Below are positions 1 to 5,343 of a stretch of 5,343 nucleotides of DNA, piece by piece. The DNA is from an uncultured Clostridia bacterium (GTDB taxonomy: Bacteria; Bacillota; Clostridia; HGM11514), in contig CAKSKB010000037.1 in assembly GCA_934464705.1 (NCBI GenBank), forward strand, positions 1-5,343, written 5' to 3'. Positions within the stretch are counted from its first letter, which is position 1, and every line of letters begins with the position of its first letter. The notes beneath the pieces are model-generated. The model was not told the origin of the DNA. It saw only the letters and a list, made by a program, of their open reading frames with translations, and searched no databases. The translations under genes and the position numbers were made by a program.

Positions 1-581
1 ATCAATGCAATTTGTATGTTCACAGAGGGAAAAGCGTATGCACAAACCATTCCGTCACCGCCGAGAATTTGAAAAGCATTGTGCTTGACGATATTAACCG
101 TCATATACGGCTGTCAAAAGAGGATAAGTCGGCGTATGTAAAAAGGCTTGTTCAGAGTACGGACGATATGCAAAGCGGCGAAAGGGCGTTATCTAAAAAG
201 GAAATACAGAGAATAACGCAAAGGCTTGATGAGATAAGCAAGGTTTTACAGACAATGTATGAAGATAAGGTTTTTGGTCGCATATCGAGTGAGCGTTACG
301 CTTCAATATCCGCAAGCCTTGAAAAAGAAGAAAATGAATTAAAAAATCGTTATGATGAAATTCAGACGAGATTATCAAGGACGGAGCAGAAAACCGAATC
401 GGCAAAAGATTTTGCGGATTTGATAGAACGGTATTCGCCCGTAAAAGAGCTCACGGCAGATTTATTAAACCGCCTTATTGAAAAAATCGTCATTCACGAA
501 AAAACGGACGAAAACGGCGAAAAGGTAATGCCGATAGAAATTTATTACAGATTTATCGGCAAGACCGAAAATGAGAATTAA
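1..581 (+). CDS. Large serine recombinase (TndX/TnpX-like), C-terminal part; 5' end outside window
   Basis: C-terminal 192 residues of a large serine recombinase, which would excise and integrate a mobile element through a serine-DNA intermediate. The reading frame is open to the left edge (first full codon at 3), so the catalytic domain and most of the recombinase domain are off-window; the TTG at 12 is an internal Leu, not a start. Seen: the end of a zinc beta ribbon (C2, C13, H16, motif VCTNHSV), a long charged coiled coil (about residues 65-135), then a DUF4368-type tail (about 136-187) with the signatures LTADLLNRLIEKIVIHEK and IEIYYRFIG. This combination is known from TndX/TnpX-like transposases of clostridial conjugative and mobilisable elements. 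No frameshift is visible. The gene converges on the SLH gene and overlaps its stop by 3 bp, which suggests it is the terminal gene of an element ending just beyond 581. The family is confident; activity cannot be judged. Confidence 0.93.
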   Translation, partial: QCNLYVHRGKSVCTNHSVTAENLKSIVLDDINRHIRLSKEDKSAYVKRLVQSTDDMQSGERALSKKEIQRITQRLDEISKVLQTMYEDKVFGRISSERYASISASLEKEENELKNRYDEIQTRLSRTEQKTESAKDFADLIERYSPVKELTADLLNRLIEKIVIHEKTDENGEKVMPIEIYYRFIGKTENEN

Positions 582-3500
582 AGGCGGCACGCACAGCCGC
601 CGTATAAATTTAGGCTCACCACCGCAATATATGAATTACTTGTGTAATTATGTGTAACGGTTGCCTCGAGGACCGTCACAAAATACCAATCGTCATCTTT
701 TATATCCGAAAACGGCTTATAATCAAGCGACTTAACATAATCCTCGGAAGGATTCCTGCCCAGAAGCTTATTTATAACCGTCATCACCTCTGCTCTTGTG
801 ATCGTGTTTTCGGGGTGGAATGTCCCGTCCTCATACCCCGAAAGAAGGCCCGACGCTTCAAGCTTCATAACAGCGTCATACGCCCAGTGAGTTTTATCAA
901 TATCCGGGAACGGATTTCCCTCTGCAGCCTTTTCAAGATGCGCAAAACGGCTTATCATGCTTGCAAACTCAGCTCGTGTGAGGTTTCTTGATGGCTTAAA
1001 CTCGCCGTCCGGATAGCCGCTGAAAACTCCGCCGTCTGCCATATATTCAATATCCGCAGCCGACCAGCGCCCGATTTCAACATCCGGGAACACCTCGCCC
1101 GTAACCTCAAACGGCTTTTCATAATCGCGAACCGAAATTCTGCTCATGATTGAAGCCGTTTCCTCACGGGTTATTTTGCCGTTCGGCTTAACGCTTCCGT
1201 CGGGATAACCGCTTATATAGCTTGTGTGGGTCGGGTGCTCATTGCCGAAAATATCCTTCGTGTATTTTTTCGTGTTATCGATAACCTCCGGCTCCGTATT
1301 TCTGTGACCTCCCCCGCCGCCACCGGTATAAATCACCCTTTCGGTCGGCACCGTATATCTGTATGTTCCCGCATCTCCGTATACAGCGTACCAGCATTTC
1401 TCCGCATTACCGTTTTTACATTCAAAACAGCTGCCGCAGACGCTCATATAAACAGCCCTTACCGTCACGCTTTCATTTATATGAAGCGTTTCGCCGTCAT
1501 ATGTTTTTCTTTCGGAATTCTCCCTCGGGTCGCTCCCGTCAAGAGTATAATACAGAAGAATATTTTCGTCTGACGGATAATCGTTTATGATTTTATATTC
1601 CGTGCCCTTTTCATACTCGGTTTTATCGCTCCCGAGAGATGTCTGCGGCACTTTAAGGTGTATAAAATCAATGTAATGCGTAAAGTTTTCGGTGCCTATC
1701 CGCCCGTTTGCATCCTCGAGCCATGCGGTGATTTTTATGTTTTCAAACGATGAATTAACCATAATCGGCGCTGCGTTGTCATACACTTTTTCTGCGGTTT
1801 TGTAAATATTGTCGTCGCCGGTCTTTTTATATTCATAATAATAGTGTATCTGTGCCGACTTATTATCAGAAAAAAGTTTTATACCGTCAGCATACTTCCC
1901 CGTACCAAGAACCGCCGCACTTATTCTGTTTTTATCGTATGGTTCGCCAACATCTATACCGCCGGCTGCAGAATCGCTTTCGATAATATAATAATGCACG
2001 GTATTCTTACTTGACTTTCCGGTTTCGCTATTAACCGTAAACGCCTTAAACGACATCGTATGGTTAATTTCCTCCTCCGTGCCGAGTCCGTATTTATAGT
2101 CCTGTGAATCGCCGTTTTTACGCCTGTAGATGATATAATCCTTATCTTTGGGCGCACGGGGGTCAAGGGTAATTGTGGTGGTTATGGGTTCCTCGCCCTT
2201 TGTGTACCGTCCCGACGGAAGCATAATCACCGGTGCAAGCGGAATGAAGTTATAAACATAGCTTACAGCATTACTGAGATTTCCGTCCTTTTCGCAGCAA
2301 ATCTGCAAAATAGTATCCTTCCTGAATTTAAGCGGACCGCCGTCATATTCGCTCCACACCGACGCATTGTCAAGCTTATAAAGTATTCTCGCACCGCCGT
2401 TCAGAGAATAAAGCGAAACCGAGAGAAGATTATTATCACCGTCAATAGCGGCTTCTTCATAGTCGCCGGTTTCCTTATCGGCGTACGGCGGCGCAATTGT
2501 TGACGGGTCATTGCTTAAAGAATATGTGTATCTGTTGATAAGACTGTCAATTCCGTCAAGACGGGCGCTTATATTAAGCACGGCATTTTTATATTCTGCA
2601 CTGTTTTGCTTTCCGAGAGGCTTTGTTTTCGCCTCGTCCTCATAAGCGCTTCCGCTTGATGTATCAAGCCAGAAGCCTCCCGTCTCACAGTCAAATTCAT
2701 TCGTAAAACCGTTTATGTCATATTTAACACGGCTGCCCCTGACCGCACTTACAGGAACGATCGGAAGCGTACCTCCGCCCAGCACGGCGCTCGGAGCAGC
2801 TTTCGGCGCTTCGGGAGTTACAATATATTCAAAAATACCTATATCGCTTTTCGCACCGTAAGAATTTACGGCAACTGCTTTAATAACGGTTTTTCCCTTA
2901 ACCGCAATCGGTGTCCCGTCATATTTAACGGTGCCGCCGATTCCCGGAACGGGCGAAGGTGCCGCCGTTTCGCCATATGTTACAGTATAATAAATATCCG
3001 TATGCTCCGGAACGGGCATGAATCCCGTTTCAAAACCATCTGTGCTGCCTATTTCCCTTGTGTAATATCCCGGCGAAAGCGTGGTTATCGGTCTTACGGG
3101 TCTTTTGGTCACTATATCGTAAGAATGAGTTACAACGCTCGAATAACTTGTACCGTCCTTTCTTACAACCGCCGAAATCACTGTATAACCGCTGATTTTA
3201 ATCGTTTCGGAATCCGAATCCTGCGGCGCAACCTTACCGTTGATTTTTGGGTCGCTGCCGTCGGTGGTATAAAGGAGTTCGTACCTTTCCGTGTTATCTT
3301 TTGTGCTTTCGGGGCAGAAAACCGTTACGCTGTCGGCGTTTGTAAACTGCGTGCTCTCCGGCGCAAAAACCGGCGGCAAAGGCTTTATTATATACTTGAG
3401 CACGGGCTGAACGGAAAGCATTGTTCCATTTTTGTCAACCGCACGCACGAAAAGTTCGGTATCCTTATTAAACATAAGCACTCCGGTGTACTTTTCCCAA

Positions 3501-5083
3501 GTGTTTCCGCCGTCAAGACTGTAAGCAACAGTGTTCTCGGGATTGTTCGGAGTAAGCGTTACGCTCACGCTCCCCTCATATTCGCCGGAAGGGTAAAATG
3601 CGGTCACGCCTTCGTCATTATGAGCGGTAAAGATGTAATAATATGAAGAAACATCGCCGTACTGACCGTCAAAATACGCAACCGCACGAAGGGTTGCATC
3701 CTTTGCCAGAACAATTGTACCGTTATATTTCCGCCCGTCGGTAATGGGATTTTTGCCGTCTGTTGTGTAATAAATCTCAGCGCCTTCGGTAACGCACGAA
3801 AGCGTGATGTCAAGCTTATCGCCGTAAGTTCCCGAAGGCTTGCTTGCGCTGACAACCCCGGGTTTTATCGTAAGATAATACTGCGAAACATCTGAAATCT
3901 CGCCGCTCACATTCACTGTTACCAGTCTTAAATTCCGGCTTTTGGTTATCTCAACCGTCGGGCTTGATTTTGAAACCTTAACCCAGCCGATTTCGGGGTC
4001 GCTGCCATTTTTTGCGGCGTCTGCCGAAACACCGGAGAAAGTATAGTAAACCTCATTTTCATCATCTATAAGACCTGTGCCGAAAACATTTTTATCCAAA
4101 GCCCATACCCTGTATGCGCTTTCCTCGGTATGAGAATATGAAATAAGTGTTTTCGTGCTGTCAAAAAGACTCGGCGCCTTGGGCGCAATCGTATAATTAT
4201 AGCTTGCATAGCTGCTGTACTGCCCGTCAGAAACTCGCTGCGCACGGCATGTAACCGAAGATGAAACCGAAATCTCAATCGGGGCGGTGTATTCTGTTTC
4301 GGTGCCGCCGTTTACGGAATAAAATATGCGGCAGCCGCTCTCCGAAGACAGTTTCACCTGCTGCGTTTCGGTATACTTTCCCGATGACGGGTCGGCAACC
4401 GGAGGCTGCGGCTTTGATTTTTCCTTAATGACAATCATGTGGCGTCCGCCGTACATGACATCGGTTTTGAAAGTCTGTTTGCTCGGGTCTTCCGAAGTGT
4501 TTTTTGAAAAAAGCTCAATAGACGATTCCTCTTTTCCCGAAACATCTATAAACACCTCGGTGCTTCCGGTTTTTTTCGGAGCAAGCGGAAGCCTGCACAG
4601 GTTATACCAAAGCTGATCCGCCGCCTTTTCCGGAAGAAATGTTCCCTGGAAAAAGTAAATTGCAAGAGCCGTGTTATATGTTTTTCCGCCGATTGTTTCT
4701 GTTCCCTTGATATTTCTATACATACGGTAAGAAACCGATGTCCCCGGAACGCTGTAATCAATCGGTTCGGAGGATTCGTTCGCATAATCAAAATAATCCG
4801 GGTCGAAATATATTTTCACCGCATAACCGTTGAGGTCATGCTGCGGCTCTTTGTGAACACCGCCTTCAACCTCACCCTTGTTCGGGTTGTCAACCGCCAT
4901 ATACACATTCGCCGTATCGCCCATGTAGACCGTGCTTGAATCAGTCGTTTCTGACGGGCTTTCTCCGCCGGCGTGAATGTAAACCGTTCGTTCGTCTTTT
5001 GCCGGCTCTGCCGAAACACTGCCGGGAATAATGCTCAAAATCATAAATATCGTTAAAATCACCGACAAAATTTTCTTGTTCAT
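578..5083 (-). CDS. Giant secreted surface protein: cohesin-like N-terminus, tandem chitobiase/Fn3-associated repeats, three SLH domains
   Basis: Predicted exported, wall-bound protein of 1501 residues. The start is taken as the ATG at 5083, 9 nt after AGGAG; an in-frame TTG one codon earlier is possible. Seen: a signal peptide (KK, hydrophobic core, P20, likely cleavage after VSA at 25). Residues 26-221 have a cohesin-like pattern (GDTANVYMAVDN, then NGYAVKIYFDPDYFDY). About eleven Ig-like units follow (225-1245), several with the chitobiase C-terminal/Fn3-associated signature such as IYYTTDGKNP and LLYTTDGSDP. Then come a hexaglycine linker (1254-1259) and three SLH domains (about 1270-1321, 1331-1381, 1391-1443) with SGYPDG/SGYEDG and TREE/TRAE motifs. 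By family knowledge, SLH triplets bind secondary cell-wall polymers. The cap motif FSDIKDDDWYF...EATVTHNY ends at 1480, and the last 21 residues look foreign, probably from mobile-element insertion. The cohesin assignment and ligand are inference; no catalytic domain was recognised. The gene lies 113 bp downstream of a dockerin gene in the same direction. Confidence 0.93.
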   Translation of the reverse strand: MNKKILSVILTIFMILSIIPGSVSAEPAKDERTVYIHAGGESPSETTDSSTVYMGDTANVYMAVDNPNKGEVEGGVHKEPQHDLNGYAVKIYFDPDYFDYANESSEPIDYSVPGTSVSYRMYRNIKGTETIGGKTYNTALAIYFFQGTFLPEKAADQLWYNLCRLPLAPKKTGSTEVFIDVSGKEESSIELFSKNTSEDPSKQTFKTDVMYGGRHMIVIKEKSKPQPPVADPSSGKYTETQQVKLSSESGCRIFYSVNGGTETEYTAPIEISVSSSVTCRAQRVSDGQYSSYASYNYTIAPKAPSLFDSTKTLISYSHTEESAYRVWALDKNVFGTGLIDDENEVYYTFSGVSADAAKNGSDPEIGWVKVSKSSPTVEITKSRNLRLVTVNVSGEISDVSQYYLTIKPGVVSASKPSGTYGDKLDITLSCVTEGAEIYYTTDGKNPITDGRKYNGTIVLAKDATLRAVAYFDGQYGDVSSYYYIFTAHNDEGVTAFYPSGEYEGSVSVTLTPNNPENTVAYSLDGGNTWEKYTGVLMFNKDTELFVRAVDKNGTMLSVQPVLKYIIKPLPPVFAPESTQFTNADSVTVFCPESTKDNTERYELLYTTDGSDPKINGKVAPQDSDSETIKISGYTVISAVVRKDGTSYSSVVTHSYDIVTKRPVRPITTLSPGYYTREIGSTDGFETGFMPVPEHTDIYYTVTYGETAAPSPVPGIGGTVKYDGTPIAVKGKTVIKAVAVNSYGAKSDIGIFEYIVTPEAPKAAPSAVLGGGTLPIVPVSAVRGSRVKYDINGFTNEFDCETGGFWLDTSSGSAYEDEAKTKPLGKQNSAEYKNAVLNISARLDGIDSLINRYTYSLSNDPSTIAPPYADKETGDYEEAAIDGDNNLLSVSLYSLNGGARILYKLDNASVWSEYDGGPLKFRKDTILQICCEKDGNLSNAVSYVYNFIPLAPVIMLPSGRYTKGEEPITTTITLDPRAPKDKDYIIYRRKNGDSQDYKYGLGTEEEINHTMSFKAFTVNSETGKSSKNTVHYYIIESDSAAGGIDVGEPYDKNRISAAVLGTGKYADGIKLFSDNKSAQIHYYYEYKKTGDDNIYKTAEKVYDNAAPIMVNSSFENIKITAWLEDANGRIGTENFTHYIDFIHLKVPQTSLGSDKTEYEKGTEYKIINDYPSDENILLYYTLDGSDPRENSERKTYDGETLHINESVTVRAVYMSVCGSCFECKNGNAEKCWYAVYGDAGTYRYTVPTERVIYTGGGGGGHRNTEPEVIDNTKKYTKDIFGNEHPTHTSYISGYPDGSVKPNGKITREETASIMSRISVRDYEKPFEVTGEVFPDVEIGRWSAADIEYMADGGVFSGYPDGEFKPSRNLTRAEFASMISRFAHLEKAAEGNPFPDIDKTHWAYDAVMKLEASGLLSGYEDGTFHPENTITRAEVMTVINKLLGRNPSEDYVKSLDYKPFSDIKDDDWYFVTVLEATVTHNYTSNSYIAVVSLNLYGGCACRL
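583..601. terminator. Bidirectional hairpin between the convergent recombinase and SLH genes
   Basis: GGCGGC (583-588), a 7-nt loop, then GCCGCC (596-601) form a GC-only 6-bp stem starting one base after the recombinase stop. On the plus strand the tail is GTATAAATTT, a weak T tract. On the minus strand it runs into TTTAATTCTCATTTT, a better T-rich tail. It probably terminates both transcripts. On the minus strand it also encodes part of the last residues of the SLH protein (GGCACRL). Confidence 0.55.
634..657. other. Candidate attachment-site junction of the mobile element (dyad plus direct repeat)
   Basis: AATTAC-TTGT-GTAATT (634-649) is a perfect 6-bp dyad with a 4-nt spacer, and TGTGTAA occurs twice in direct orientation (641-647, 651-657). 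The block lies about 50 bp beyond the recombinase stop, exactly where the recognisable SLH protein sequence gives way to an unrelated tail. Serine recombinase sites are short imperfect dyads near the recombinase gene. A GA dinucleotide, the crossover type known from TnpX-like enzymes, is at 633-634. The exact crossover cannot be fixed without the other end or an empty site. Confidence 0.35.
644..1276 (-). other. SLH domain triplet plus C-terminal cap motif (protein region)
   Basis: Residues about 1270-1480 of the surface protein. SLH 1 has YISGYPDGSVKP and ITREETASIM. SLH 2 has FPDVEIGRWSAADIEYM, SGYPDG and LTRAEFASMI. SLH 3 has FPDIDKTHWAYDAVMKL, SGYEDG and ITRAEVMTVI. A half-unit cap, FSDIKDDDWYF...EATVTHNY, follows. 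All three copies keep the GYxDG turn and the TR(A/E)E helix start, so cell-wall polymer binding should be intact. The region follows the GGGGGG linker and places the anchor at the C-terminus, so the N-terminal domain would face outward. Confidence 0.92.
1349..4411 (-). repeat. Tandem array of about eleven divergent Ig-like (chitobiase C-terminal/Fn3-associated) units within the SLH protein
   Basis: Residues 225-1245 are built from units of about 75-105 residues. Each opens with a Pro-rich strand and often a P-S-G-x-Y motif (PSSGKY, PSGTY, PSGEY, PSGRY). The middle carries an (I/L)xYxxDG-type hairpin, and the unit closes with an xxYxYxI strand. Approximate starts are residues 225, 302, 407, 491, 567, 659, 756, 860, 948, 1040 and 1142. 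The clearest copies are units 3, 5 and 11, with YTTDGKNP, YTTDGSDP and YTLDGSDP. Units 2, 7, 9 and 10 are strongly diverged and their boundaries uncertain. The DNA copies are not near-identical, so this is an old array rather than a recent expansion. The likely role is a stalk or carbohydrate-contacting spacer; that is inference. Confidence 0.8.
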
Positions 5084-5092
5084 CAAGCATTT

Positions 5093-5097
5093 CTCCT
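5093..5097 (-). promoter_or_regulatory. Ribosome binding site of the SLH gene
   Basis: AAAAGGAGAA precedes the gene, with the AGGAG core at 5097-5093. Spacing is 9 nt to the ATG at 5083 and 6 nt to the in-frame TTG at 5086. ATG is preferred because it gives a standard MNKK signal-peptide start. Another ATG at 5090 is out of frame and too close to the core. Confidence 0.8.
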
Positions 5098-5108
5098 TTT
5101 GTAAGATT

Positions 5109-5116
5109 ATTGTATA
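5109..5116 (-). promoter_or_regulatory. Candidate -10 element of the SLH gene promoter
   Basis: TATACAAT (5116 to 5109) resembles a sigma-A -10 box and lies about 25 bases before the ATG, giving a very short leader. No good -35 is seen. TTGCGC inside the upstream hairpin is 17 bases before TATACA but matches the consensus weakly. If it is used, the hairpin and promoter overlap. The alternative is read-through from the dockerin gene. Confidence 0.35.
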
Positions 5117-5125
5117 CCGAGCCCT

Positions 5126-5149
5126 TTCAAAAGGCGCAAATGCGCCTTT
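5126..5149 (-). terminator. Second stem-loop, likely intrinsic terminator of the dockerin gene
   Basis: AAAGGCGC-ATTT-GCGCCTTT on the minus strand (5149 to 5130) is a perfect 8-bp stem with a 4-nt loop. It is A-rich on the leading side and runs out into CCTTTTGAAA, a short T run. This is the shape of a rho-independent terminator. It is nearly symmetrical, so it could also act on the plus strand. Read-through could make it an attenuator for the SLH gene. Confidence 0.6.
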
Positions 5150-5160
5150 GTGCCCTTTGA

Positions 5161-5190
5161 GAGAGCGGAGAACCGAAGTTCTCCAACTCT
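5161..5190 (-). terminator. Stem-loop with UUCG tetraloop after the dockerin gene
   Basis: On the minus strand, GGAGAAC-TTCG-GTTCTCC (5184 to 5167) forms a perfect 7-bp stem closed as C(UUCG)G, an exceptionally stable tetraloop. It can be lengthened by AGAG/CTCT across a small internal loop. It starts a few bases after the dockerin stop. No T run follows directly, so it may be a 3'-end protecting or processing hairpin, or the first of two tandem terminator stems, rather than a classic intrinsic terminator on its own. Confidence 0.6.
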
Positions 5191-5196
5191 TATTAA

Positions 5197-5343
5197 TTAT
5201 TCGCCCCAGGAAACAAGCACCATGGAAACATCTTTTGAATCGATTACACCGTCACGGTTGAGGTCATATTTTGCATAGACATCAGCCGTTGCTGTATCAT
5301 TCGTTCTTCCGTAGTAAGAAACTACTGCGGAGAGGTCATAGAT
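5197..5343 (-). CDS. Dockerin-containing protein, C-terminal 48 residues; 5' part outside window
   Basis: The last 48 codons of a gene that enters from the right edge and ends with TAA at 5199-5197. The visible protein contains the second duplicated half of a type I dockerin: YDLNRDGVIDSKDVSMVL matches the D-x-N-x-D-G-x-I-D-x-x-D calcium-binding loop plus helix. The preceding IYDLSAVVSYYGR looks like the helix end of the first half, whose loop is off-window. In cellulosome-type systems, dockerins bind cohesin domains and attach enzymes or structural proteins to a scaffold. The module is C-terminal, with SWGE as the last residues. What the rest of the protein does cannot be seen. It lies upstream of the SLH gene in the same direction, separated by 113 bp with two hairpins, so the two may be co-transcribed in part or independently. 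Some gut clostridial surface proteins carry dockerins without classical cellulosomes, so the cargo could be an enzyme or an adhesin. Confidence 0.88.
   Translation of the reverse strand: MYDLSAVVSYYGRTNDTATADVYAKYDLNRDGVIDSKDVSMVLVSWGE

Noticed and set aside
12..14. TTG at 12 as a possible start of the recombinase fragment
   Set aside because: The frame is open to the left edge, and the residues before it include the zinc-ribbon Cys at 6-8, so the TTG is an internal Leu of a longer protein.
1309..1324. C/G-rich tract encoding six glycines as a possible phase-variation tract
   Set aside because: The codons are mixed and the longest single-base run is five, too short to suggest slippage. A flexible linker explains it.
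3002..3646. A 214-codon open frame on the plus strand inside the SLH gene
   Set aside because: It lies antisense to a continuous coding region with clear domain homology, and its translation is rich in Arg, Cys and His with no recognisable motif. It is a shadow frame.
5084..5090. Upstream start codons TTG (5086) and ATG (5090) for the SLH gene
   Set aside because: The ATG at 5090 is out of frame and only two bases from the AGGAG core. The TTG is in frame but adds just one residue, and the ATG at 5083 has better spacing.
5031..5261. A 76-codon plus-strand frame across the intergenic region and dockerin end
   Set aside because: It crosses both hairpins and the antisense of the dockerin and signal peptide. 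No good ribosome site or protein motif was seen.
1..5343. CRISPR arrays, tRNA or rRNA genes, riboswitches
   Set aside because: No regularly spaced repeats, cloverleaf sequences or conserved RNA motifs were seen; nearly all of the window is protein-coding.

Overview
The window looks like a piece of a clostridial (Firmicutes/Bacillota) genome, probably an uncultured gut or rumen relative. Three things point there: a large serine recombinase of the TndX/TnpX-like type, a giant secreted S-layer-homology (SLH) protein, and the end of a dockerin-bearing protein, together with moderate GC content and strong AGGAG ribosome binding. The organism is an inference from these protein types; there is no rRNA or other marker.

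Layout. Positions 1-581 (+) hold the C-terminal 192 codons of a large serine recombinase: the end of its zinc ribbon, a coiled coil and a DUF4368-type tail. It is probably the last gene of an integrated mobile element whose body lies off the left edge. Positions 578-5083 (-) hold one uninterrupted gene for a secreted surface protein of about 1501 residues: signal peptide, an N-terminal domain with a cohesin-like pattern, roughly eleven divergent chitobiase/Fn3-associated Ig-like units, a hexaglycine linker and three SLH domains. Positions 5084-5196 are an intergenic stretch with two strong hairpins, a likely promoter and the ribosome binding site. Positions 5197-5343 (-) are the last 48 codons of an upstream gene ending in a type I dockerin module.

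How the parts fit. The dockerin protein and the SLH protein lie in the same direction, dockerin gene first. If the N-terminal domain of the SLH protein really is a cohesin, the pair could be a cell-surface docking system in which the SLH protein is the wall anchor and the dockerin protein its cargo. At the other end, the SLH gene appears to have been altered by the mobile element. Its recognisable C-terminal cap stops at about residue 1480, an unrelated 21-residue tail follows, and the reading frame ends inside the recombinase stop region. Stop codons of the two convergent genes overlap by three bases. A dyad and a short direct repeat at the change-over are candidates for the attachment junction.
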